DNA of 7,240 nucleotides from Marinosulfonomonas sp. GTDB taxonomy: Bacteria > Pseudomonadota > Alphaproteobacteria > Rhodobacterales > Rhodobacteraceae. The DNA lies in contig JAFLKA010000525.1 in assembly GCA_022712735.1 (NCBI GenBank), positions 1-7,240 on the forward strand, read 5' to 3'. Below the pieces are notes generated by a model that was not told the origin of the DNA, searched no databases, and worked only from the letters and a program-made list of their open reading frames with translations. Numbering within the stretch: the stretch's first letter is position 1; each line of letters begins with the position of its first letter. The position numbers were made by a program, and so were the translations under genes. Below are positions 1-7,240 of the stretch, in pieces.

Positions 1-2378
<2,378 letters not shown>

Positions 2379-3494
2379 TTAGGGGGATGAATTCGGGACC
2401 ACAGATGAAACCGCATCAGCCTCGCTCACCTCAAGATACATCGCCCGATCCCCTAATGCATCGAACAGTTCGGCCCCCGTCCCCGTCATCCATGCCTGCG
2501 CCCCAAGTGCTGTGATTTCATCGTATAGTGCAGCGCGCCGATCCGCATCCAGATGGGCAGCGACCTCGTCCAGCAGCAGAATCGGCGGGGCGCCGATTTC
2601 GGCCTTGAGCGCACGGGCATTGGCGAGGATCAGCGACACCAGCAACGCCTTTTGTTCGCCTGTAGAGCAGTCCCGCGCGGGCACGCCCTTGGCTGTATAT
2701 TCAGCGAAGAGGTCCGCCCTGTGCGGGCCCGTTAACGTGCGGCCCGCCAAGAGGTCACGCGGGCGGCTGTCATGCAGGGCCGACAGGAGCGACGCCACAT
2801 CATCAAGCGCGTCAGAGCCTTCAGGATGGATCAGGGTTAGTGTGGCGGTGGGAAAGGATGTTTCAGCCGCTTCCTGCGCCGCAACCAGCTGCGCCAACGC
2901 CGATTGCCGGTTGGCGTGTATCTGTGCGCCAGCCTGGGCCATTTGGGTTTCCAGCGCGCCATACCACGCCCCATCGCGCTGGTTGTCCTTTAGCAAACGG
3001 TTGCGTTCGCGCATGGCTTTTTCATAGGTCAGCACCGATTGCGCGTGCGATGGCTCAAAGCTCATCGTCATCCGGTCAAGGAAACGTCGCCGCCCTTCGG
3101 CCCCTTCTGTCCACAGACGGTCCATCGAGGGTACCAGCCACAAGATGCGGGCCACGCGGCCCAGCGCCACTTGCGATGCGGATTTGCTGTCGATCAGGAC
3201 GCTGCGCGAGGCGCCGCCTTCGGACCATGTCTCGATCTCGTGCATCTGGTGCAGGCTTTGCAGGATAGCGGTGACCTTCCACCCCAGCGCTTCGGGTTTA
3301 CGGGTGATTTCATCGGCAGTGGCGCGGCGCAGGCCACGGCCGGGCGACAGCATCGACACTGCTTCGAGAATATTGGTTTTGCCAGCCCCGTTCGCGCCGT
3401 AAATCGCCACAGGGCGATCATCGAGCGTCAGTTTCAGCGCCTTATGGGATCGGAAATGAGAGAGCGTCAGCTCTTTTATGCGCAGTTCCGTCAA
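2379..3494 (-). CDS. recF: DNA replication/repair protein RecF
   Basis: RecF is an SMC/ABC-like ATPase that acts with RecO and RecR to load RecA on single-stranded gaps at stalled forks. The 371 residues are close to the usual length (E. coli 357). Visible motifs are the N-terminal LTLSHFRSH typical of RecF, Walker A GANGAGKT (33-40), the ABC-type signature STGEQK (277-282), and Walker B LLLDE ending at D309-E310, followed by the D-loop HLD (314-316). The start is TTG at 3494-3492: the first internal ATG lies after Walker A, and no ATG, GTG or TTG is found in the codons just upstream. The TTG overlaps the TGA of dnaN in the sequence TTGA, with no Shine-Dalgarno motif before it, which suggests translational coupling to dnaN. 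The stop is TAA. The frame is intact. Confidence 0.96.
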   Translation of the reverse strand: MTELRIKELTLSHFRSHKALKLTLDDRPVAIYGANGAGKTNILEAVSMLSPGRGLRRATADEITRKPEALGWKVTAILQSLHQMHEIETWSEGGASRSVLIDSKSASQVALGRVARILWLVPSMDRLWTEGAEGRRRFLDRMTMSFEPSHAQSVLTYEKAMRERNRLLKDNQRDGAWYGALETQMAQAGAQIHANRQSALAQLVAAQEAAETSFPTATLTLIHPEGSDALDDVASLLSALHDSRPRDLLAGRTLTGPHRADLFAEYTAKGVPARDCSTGEQKALLVSLILANARALKAEIGAPPILLLDEVAAHLDADRRAALYDEITALGAQAWMTGTGAELFDALGDRAMYLEVSEADAVSSVVPNSSP

Positions 3495-4609
3495 ACGCGC
3501 ATCGGCATCACGACATAGACCGCGGAGGTGTCGTTGCCTTCGCGCATCAGGGTCGGATCACCTGAGGAGTTGAACATGAAGACCGCATTTTCGCGGTCCA
3601 CTTGCGACGCAATCTCCAGCAGGTATTTCGCGTTAAAGCCGATTTCAAGCGGCTCATCCCCGTAAGCGACGGCCAGCTCTTCTTCGGCGGCCCCACTATC
3701 GGGTGCGTTGACCGACAGGATCAAACGGTCTTCGTCCAGCGTCAGTTTCACAGCGCGGGAACGCTCGGATGAAACAGTTGCCACGCGGTCAACCGCACGG
3801 GCAAATTCGGCGGCGTCCACTTCCAGTTTCTTGGTGTTGCCGGTGGGGATCACGCGGGTGTAGTCGGGGAATGTGCCATCAATCACCTTGGAGGTCAGAG
3901 TGATTTCCGGCGTGGCAAAGCGTACTTTGGTTTCTGACACCGACACGGCGATTTGCACATCGTCGTCTTCCAGCAATTTACGCAATTCGTTCACGGTTTT
4001 GCGCGGCACGATCACACCGATCATATCGGCAGCCCCATCGGGCAGTTCGGCATCAACACGGGCCAGACGGTGGCCATCGGTCGCCACGCAACGCAGCATT
4101 TTGCCGCCTTCAGCGTCGGCCACATGCATGTAAACGCCGTTCAGATAATAACGGGTTTCTTCGGTTGAAATGGCGAATTTGGTTTTGTCGAACAGGCGGC
4201 GCAGAACGCTGGCCTTGGCCGAGAAGTTCGCGGCGTATTCAGATGATGCCATCACCGGAAAATCTTCTTTTGGCAGCGTGGCGAGCGAGAAGTTCGAGCG
4301 CCCTGCCTCGATCGTCAGACGCCCCGAGGTGCCATCGTCGGCCAATTGCACCAACGCGCCATCGGGCAGTTTGCGCACAATCTCATGCAGCATCACCGCA
4401 TTGACCGTGGTAGAGCCCGCGCGTTCAACCTGACCGGTAATCTTGTCGACCACCTCGATATCCAGATCGGTGGCGCGGAAACTGACGGTATCACCCTCGG
4501 CCTCGATCAGGACATTGGCAAGGATCGGAATGGTGTTGCGCCGCTCGACGACAGATTGCGCCTGAGAGACTGCTTTCAAAAGCGCCGCGCGTTCGATGCT
4601 GATTTTCAT
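3491..4609 (-). CDS. dnaN: DNA polymerase III beta subunit (sliding clamp)
   Basis: DnaN forms the ring-shaped homodimer that tethers DNA polymerase III and many repair proteins to DNA, and with Hda-type proteins promotes hydrolysis of DnaA-bound ATP. The 372 residues match the family (E. coli 366) and fit three repeated clamp domains. Conserved segments are RRNTIPILANVLIEA (23-37), ATDLDIEV (46-53), ATDGHRLA (177-184), which forms part of the hydrophobic pocket that binds clamp-binding motifs, and the C-terminal MPMRV (368-372), the other wall of that pocket. ATG 4609 is preceded by AGGAG at 7 bases. It lies 105 bases downstream of dnaA and overlaps recF by 4 bases at TTGA. A candidate promoter lies in the dnaA-dnaN spacer, so transcription from both the dnaA promoter and a local one is possible. 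No anomalies. Confidence 0.98.
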   Translation of the reverse strand: MKISIERAALLKAVSQAQSVVERRNTIPILANVLIEAEGDTVSFRATDLDIEVVDKITGQVERAGSTTVNAVMLHEIVRKLPDGALVQLADDGTSGRLTIEAGRSNFSLATLPKEDFPVMASSEYAANFSAKASVLRRLFDKTKFAISTEETRYYLNGVYMHVADAEGGKMLRCVATDGHRLARVDAELPDGAADMIGVIVPRKTVNELRKLLEDDDVQIAVSVSETKVRFATPEITLTSKVIDGTFPDYTRVIPTGNTKKLEVDAAEFARAVDRVATVSSERSRAVKLTLDEDRLILSVNAPDSGAAEEELAVAYGDEPLEIGFNAKYLLEIASQVDRENAVFMFNSSGDPTLMREGNDTSAVYVVMPMRV

Positions 4610-4616
4610 TCCGTAG

Positions 4617-4621
4617 CTCCT
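4617..4621 (-). promoter_or_regulatory. dnaN ribosome binding site
   Basis: AGGAG on the minus strand, 7 bases before ATG 4609. It confirms the dnaN start and is stronger than anything found in front of dnaA or recF. Confidence 0.8.
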
Positions 4622-4641
4622 ACGAGGGTGTCGGGGCGACG

Positions 4642-4669
4642 AAACTACCTGATTTCACGCCCTTCTCAA
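4642..4669 (-). promoter_or_regulatory. candidate dnaN promoter
   Basis: The minus strand has TTGAGA (4669-4664, 5 of 6 to TTGACA), a 16-base spacer, and TAGTTT (4647-4642, only 3 of 6 to TATAAT). Transcription would start near 4635, about 25 bases before the dnaN ATG. The -35 box is good, the -10 box weak. The 105-base gap after dnaA leaves room for such a promoter, and no convincing terminator separates the two genes, so read-through from dnaA is also likely. Confidence 0.35.
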
Positions 4670-4714
4670 GTCTTTTGTGGAATGTCCGACGGATTTAGTG
4701 GCCCGTCAAGGGGG

Positions 4715-6052
4715 TCAAGCCTCTAACGAGCGCCTTAGAAGCTCCAGATCATCAGAAATCTGGCTATCCAGCATTTTCAGCTCTTCGATCTTGCGCACCC
4801 CGTGCATGACGGTGGTGTGATCGCGTCCGCCAAAGCTGCGGCCGATTTCCGGCAACGAGCGGGATGTCAGCTGTTTGGACAGATACATTGCAATCTGGCG
4901 AGGCCGTGCCAGCGTGCGCATCCGGCGTGGGCCGATCATATCACTTAGGCGAATGTTGTAATGCTCGCTAACTTTGCGCTGGATTTCGTCGATGGTGATT
5001 TTGCGTGACGAGGCACGCAAAATATCGGCAAGGCAATCCTGTGCCAGTTCCAGCGTGATTTCACGGCCAACCAGCGACGCGAAAGCAAAGAGGCGGATCA
5101 ACGCGCCCTCGAGCACACGCACATTGGTGGAAATACGGTGCGCCAAAAATTCAAGCACGCCGTCAGCCAATACCAGATCCTTGTTCTCTGCACGGTAATT
5201 GTCGACCTTTTGCTGCAAGACCCCAAGGCGCAATTCGTAATCTGTAGGATGCAAATCAACCACCAGACCGGATTGCAGGCGGGATTTAATCCGCTCTTCG
5301 AGGTTTGCAATTTCACCGGGCGCACTATCGGCGGAAATGATGATCTGTTTGTTCTGGTCAACCAGCGCGTTAAAGGTGTGAAAGAATTCTTCCTGCGTGC
5401 TGTCTTTGCCCGCGATGAATTGCACATCATCCACCATCAACACATCCACCGAACGGAACAGTTCTTTGAAGTCCATCATTTTACGTTCACGCAGGGCCTG
5501 CACAAACCGGTACATGAATTGTTCAGCCGACAGGTAGAGCACATTCAGATCGGGGCGCCGCGCAATCAGATCATGCGCGATGGCATGCATCAGGTGGGTT
5601 TTACCAAGGCCAACACCGCCATACAGAAACAGCGGGTTGAATGTGACAGGGCCACCTTCGCCCACGCGTTTGGCGGCTGCATGGGCCAGCTCGTTTGGTT
5701 TGCCGACGACGAAACTGTCAAAGGTCAGGCGCTTATCAAGTGGCGCACCGGGAAGATCCGCTTTGGGTTTTGATTTGGCAGCAGACGCGACCGCCGTGGC
5801 GACAGGTGCGCGTTTGGACAGTGAAAACTCTACGCGGCTGACGGGAACGCCTGATGTGTTCAATTGCTGTTTGATTTGGTCGGAAAAATTGCGGCGCACC
5901 CAATTTCCGATGAATTGCGTTGGCACCAGAAACGTGGCCACACCATTTTGCAAATCGGAAAACTCCAACGGTTCAATCCAAGTCGAGTAATTATTCGCAC
6001 CGACTATTTGTTGCAGCTGCTGTCGGACTTGGCCCCATAATTCGTTCGTCAT
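4715..6052 (-). CDS. dnaA: chromosomal replication initiator protein DnaA
   Basis: DnaA is the AAA+ protein that binds DnaA boxes at the origin, melts the DNA and recruits the DnaB helicase; it also acts as a transcription factor. The 445 residues show domain I (1-78, with W25 in the STWIEPL segment), a short low-complexity linker (about 79-105), the AAA+ domain with Walker A GGVGLGKT (145-152), Walker B VLMVDD (204-209), sensor 1 IIISAD (237-242), the likely arginine finger R258 and sensor 2 R312, and domain IV with the DnaA-box recognition signature GGRDHTTVMHG (408-418). ATG 6052 is fixed by an in-frame TAA three codons upstream. The ribosome binding site is weak: GGG about 9 bases away, and GGGA directly abutting the ATG. 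It has a leader of about 400 bases after the rpsT terminator, with DnaA-box-like and GANTC sites, which suggests its own regulated promoter and possibly translational control. Identification is certain. Confidence 0.98.
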   Translation of the reverse strand: MTNELWGQVRQQLQQIVGANNYSTWIEPLEFSDLQNGVATFLVPTQFIGNWVRRNFSDQIKQQLNTSGVPVSRVEFSLSKRAPVATAVASAAKSKPKADLPGAPLDKRLTFDSFVVGKPNELAHAAAKRVGEGGPVTFNPLFLYGGVGLGKTHLMHAIAHDLIARRPDLNVLYLSAEQFMYRFVQALRERKMMDFKELFRSVDVLMVDDVQFIAGKDSTQEEFFHTFNALVDQNKQIIISADSAPGEIANLEERIKSRLQSGLVVDLHPTDYELRLGVLQQKVDNYRAENKDLVLADGVLEFLAHRISTNVRVLEGALIRLFAFASLVGREITLELAQDCLADILRASSRKITIDEIQRKVSEHYNIRLSDMIGPRRMRTLARPRQIAMYLSKQLTSRSLPEIGRSFGGRDHTTVMHGVRKIEELKMLDSQISDDLELLRRSLEA

Positions 6053-6185
6053 TCCCGTTTACCCACTTCAATGCATTAACCGCCAGACAAGATACCCCGA
6101 CCCGAATGGCCGTCAGATACCCACCCCCAAATTTCTTGCGAACCAGCATCACCTATTGCCCGACCCAAAGGCCGATGCGCCCATT

Positions 6186-6194
6186 TTAGGCACA
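6186..6194 (+). promoter_or_regulatory. weak DnaA-box-like site
   Basis: TTAGGCACA differs from the degenerate consensus TTWTNCACA at one position (G for T at position 4). It has the same orientation as the better box 56 bases away. It is weak alone and gains weight only from its neighbours. Confidence 0.3.
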
Positions 6195-6241
6195 AACAAA
6201 TATATGGTTGTAGGACATTTACGAACGGCCTGCCGCGCGGA

Positions 6242-6250
6242 TTTTCCACA
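6242..6250 (+). promoter_or_regulatory. DnaA box
   Basis: TTTTCCACA matches TTWTNCACA fully and differs from TTATCCACA at one base. It lies about 190 bases upstream of the dnaA ATG, just downstream of the extended -10 candidate at 6284-6289, where bound DnaA could block transcription of its own gene. Confidence 0.6.
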
Positions 6251-6283
6251 CTTCCCTACCTGCAAGACAGACTTGCTTTTGGC

Positions 6284-6292
6284 AGTATATCA
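6284..6292 (-). promoter_or_regulatory. candidate dnaA promoter (extended -10)
   Basis: The minus strand reads TGA then TATACT, an extended -10 element (TGN plus 5 of 6 to TATAAT). No good -35 box lies at the normal distance: GACATA is at 17 bases and GGGACA at 19. Transcription would start near 6277 and give a leader of about 225 bases. This is tentative. Confidence 0.3.
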
Positions 6293-6328
6293 GCTCCGTT
6301 CGACCGTATGTCCCCCCCAAGACGATGT

Positions 6329-6411
6329 GAATCGCTTGGTTAAACTAGCAAGGGAAAACAGGCTGACGCAACAGAACTTCGATCTTGACTCAAAGATTGT
6401 TAAATCGAATC
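6329..6411. promoter_or_regulatory. cluster of three GANTC (CcrM) methylation sites
   Basis: GAATC at 6329-6333, GACTC at 6387-6391 and GAATC at 6407-6411. GANTC is the target of the alphaproteobacterial cell-cycle methyltransferase CcrM; in Caulobacter, methylation at the dnaA promoter affects its transcription. By chance one site per 256 bases is expected, so three in 83 bases is a modest enrichment. A functional role here is inference. Confidence 0.45.
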
Positions 6412-6417
6412 TGGTGA

Positions 6418-6435
6418 GGTGGATAATTATCCAAT
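6418..6435. promoter_or_regulatory. back-to-back DnaA-box-like palindrome
   Basis: The minus strand has TTATCCACC (6426-6418, 8 of 9 to TTATCCACA) and the plus strand, directly abutting, TTATCCAAT (6427-6435, 7 of 9). Together they form a perfect 14-base palindrome at 6420-6433. Its centre contains GATAAT, a possible -10 box for dnaA. It may be a DnaA autoregulation site, or the operator of some other dimeric regulator. Confidence 0.45.
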
Positions 6436-6460
6436 GAAAACGGTAAAACGAGCAACGCGC

Positions 6461-6498
6461 GAAACAAAAAGGACGCAAGCATCACACTCGCGTCCTTT
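6461..6498 (-). terminator. intrinsic terminator of rpsT
   Basis: Downstream of the rpsT stop, the minus strand forms a perfect 9-base stem, AAAGGACGC (6498-6490) with GCGTCCTTT (6476-6468), which can be extended by three inner pairs (one G-U) to 12 with a 7-base loop. The right arm runs into five T in a row and then GTTT. This is a textbook rho-independent terminator 21 bases after the rpsT stop, and it insulates dnaA from rpsT transcription. Confidence 0.9.
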
Positions 6499-6519
6499 CA
6501 AATATCAATTATTTTCAGT

Positions 6520-6783
6520 TTATCCGAGCGCTTTGACCCTAGATGACAGGCGCGACATCTTACGCGCAATTGTATTTTTGTGGAAAATGCCACGGCTGAC
6601 GCCACGCATCAATTCAGGCTGTGCTGCACGAAGAGCAGCCTGCGCTGCCTCTTTGTCACCAGATTCGATTGCTTCTTCTAGTTTACGCAGAAAGGTGCGG
6701 ACGCGCGAACGGCGGGCTTTGTTAACTTGAAACCGGCGTTCGTTCTGACGAGCGCGTTTTTTTGATTGGGGCGTATTAGCCAT
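6520..6783 (-). CDS. rpsT: 30S ribosomal protein S20
   Basis: S20 binds 16S rRNA early in assembly of the small subunit. The 87 residues equal the family norm. It begins [15 protein letters not shown], the conserved S20 N-terminus, is very rich in K and R, and keeps the central acidic/alanine helix and the C-terminal [19 protein letters not shown] segment (65-83), where rRNA contacts lie. ATG 6783 follows AAGGGA at 8 bases. It is monocistronic by appearance: a strong terminator follows and 167 bases separate it from the crotonase gene upstream. A short hairpin can cover its ribosome binding site; E. coli S20 is known to repress its own synthesis. An rpsT gene next to dnaA is common in alphaproteobacteria. 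Identification is certain. Confidence 0.97.
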   Translation of the reverse strand: MANTPQSKKRARQNERRFQVNKARRSRVRTFLRKLEEAIESGDKEAAQAALRAAQPELMRGVSRGIFHKNTIARKMSRLSSRVKALG

Positions 6784-6791
6784 GTGTCGGG

Positions 6792-6797
6792 TCCCTT
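6792..6797 (-). promoter_or_regulatory. rpsT ribosome binding site
   Basis: AAGGGA on the minus strand, 8 bases before ATG 6783. Its GGG can pair with the CCC at 6803-6801 across a short loop, so access could be structure-dependent. Confidence 0.7.
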
Positions 6798-6846
6798 TCA
6801 GGGGTCAGTTACTATTTCTATTGGTGCAAGAGTCCCCGTCCGGGTT

Positions 6847-6852
6847 TATATA
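6847..6852 (-). promoter_or_regulatory. possible rpsT -10 element
   Basis: TATATA (running on to TATAAA two bases later) is the only convincing -10-like sequence in the GC-rich part of the rpsT upstream spacer. No good -35 box is found at 16-18 bases (CCCGCT at 17). Transcription would start near 6840, giving a leader of about 55 bases. A promoter is expected in this spacer, but its exact place is uncertain. Confidence 0.25.
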
Positions 6853-6950
6853 CCGGTCGATCCGGCCAGAGCGGGCCTCACACGCATGTATCGCGCCCTA
6901 TAGGATAGAATCATCCAAAGGGGAAGCATAAATATCGAAAACCCTGCCTG

Positions 6951-7240
6951 CTATTTTGCGCGGAACTGTGCTTCGCGTTTTTCAAGGAACGCATTCATGC
7001 CCTCGGTCTGGTCCTCGGTGGCAACCAGCGAGTGGAACAGGCGACGTTCAAACAACAGCCCCTCGCTTACGGATGTTTCATAGGAGCGGTTCACAGCCTC
7101 TTTGACTGCAATTGTGGTCAACATGGATTTTTCCGCAATCTTCTGTGCCGCAGCCATTACCCCGTCCATCAATTTCTTGGCAGGCACCACACGGCTGACC
7201 AGCCCCGAGCGTTCAGCCTCGTCTGCATCCATAAACCGGC
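6951..7240 (-). CDS. enoyl-CoA hydratase (crotonase family), C-terminal part
   Basis: This is the last 95 codons plus TAG of a gene that begins beyond the right edge. Enoyl-CoA hydratases add water to trans-2-enoyl-CoA in fatty-acid beta-oxidation, in the cytoplasm. The fragment starts [19 protein letters not shown], the typical crotonase segment (usually preceded by LTG) in which the enzyme reads out of its core fold, and ends with an F-L-E-K-R-E-A-Q-F tail ([12 protein letters not shown]) as in EchA/FadB-type hydratases of about 258 residues. The two catalytic glutamates of the family lie upstream, outside the window, so activity and substrate cannot be judged; an isomerase or other crotonase member is possible, though the tail favours a hydratase. 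No clear terminator follows the stop. Confidence 0.9.
   Translation of the reverse strand, partial: RFMDADEAERSGLVSRVVPAKKLMDGVMAAAQKIAEKSMLTTIAVKEAVNRSYETSVSEGLLFERRLFHSLVATEDQTEGMNAFLEKREAQFRAK

Larger units (their letters stand above)
6053..6460 (-). promoter_or_regulatory. dnaA upstream regulatory region and leader
   Basis: About 400 bases between dnaA and the rpsT terminator contain no gene I can support. Seen here are DnaA-box-like sites at 6186-6194, 6242-6250, 6326-6334 and a back-to-back pair at 6418-6435; GANTC sites at 6329, 6387 and 6407; a run of seven G on the minus strand (6318-6312); and an AT-rich stretch at about 6385-6450. Candidate promoters on the minus strand are an extended -10 element, TGA followed by TATACT (6292-6284, no clear -35), and TTGCTC-18 bases-GATAAT (6455-6426), whose -10 lies inside the palindrome. 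Neither is strong. A 52-codon open frame (6149-5991) crosses the dnaA start. The region could also belong to an origin, but in many relatives the origin lies elsewhere, near hemE or parAB. Confidence 0.6.

Noticed and set aside
4688..4707. Inverted repeat GACGG/CCGTC just after the dnaA stop, considered as a dnaA terminator.
   Set aside because: Only 5 pairs with a 10-base loop and no T-run on the minus strand; not convincing as a terminator.
2512..5773. Plus-strand open frames of 60-211 codons opposite recF, dnaN and dnaA, the largest at 5138-5773.
   Set aside because: All are shadows of conserved minus-strand genes; they show no recognisable domain and no ribosome binding site context.
6340..6403. 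TTAA half-sites at 6340-6343 and 6400-6403, considered for CtrA binding.
   Set aside because: Neither has a second TTAA 7 bases away, so no full CtrA box exists.
6156..6437. Plus-strand frame of 93 codons in the rpsT-dnaA spacer.
   Set aside because: No ribosome binding site or recognisable protein feature, and it runs through the DnaA-box palindrome and GANTC cluster; composition looks non-coding.
6419..6730. Plus-strand frame of 103 codons overlapping the rpsT terminator and gene.
   Set aside because: Antisense to rpsT and through its terminator; no independent support.
6903..6916. Short GGAT...ATCC inverted repeat after the crotonase gene, considered as its terminator.
   Set aside because: Only 4 pairs and no T-run on the minus strand.

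Overview
This window is a core housekeeping locus from an alphaproteobacterium. Every real gene lies on the minus strand, so reading from the right edge to the left gives: the 3' end of an enoyl-CoA hydratase gene, rpsT (ribosomal protein S20), a long non-coding leader, dnaA, dnaN, recF, and gyrB running off the left edge. The order rpsT-dnaA-dnaN-recF-gyrB with a crotonase gene next to rpsT, together with the protein sequences (for example the GyrB start after the DnaA/DnaN/RecF block and a short-linker DnaA of 445 residues), points to the order Rhodobacterales, probably the marine Roseobacter group. Genus cannot be fixed from this window.

Layout: 6951-7240, enoyl-CoA hydratase C-terminus; 6784-6950, short spacer that should hold the rpsT promoter; 6520-6783, rpsT, closed by a clear intrinsic terminator at 6461-6498; 6053-6460, about 400 bases without a convincing gene, holding DnaA-box-like sites (one pair forming a 14-bp perfect palindrome), three GANTC methylation sites within 83 bp, and candidate promoters for dnaA; 4715-6052, dnaA; 4610-4714, spacer with a candidate dnaN promoter and a good ribosome binding site; 3491-4609, dnaN; 2379-3494, recF, starting on TTG and overlapping the dnaN stop by 4 bases; 2313-2378, spacer with a strong-looking sigma-70-type promoter for gyrB; 1-2312, gyrB, missing only about 35 codons at its 3' end.

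The genes form one functional group. DnaA opens the chromosome origin and controls its own synthesis, DnaN is the sliding clamp that makes replication processive and helps inactivate DnaA-ATP, RecF loads RecA at gaps behind the fork, and GyrB is the ATPase half of the gyrase that removes the supercoils ahead of it. S20 links the cluster to growth rate.

Nothing here looks like a mobile element, defence system, CRISPR array, tRNA or rRNA, and no reading frame is broken. The most interesting part is the dnaA leader; the rest is well conserved. I found no previously undescribed system, only regulatory details worth checking.
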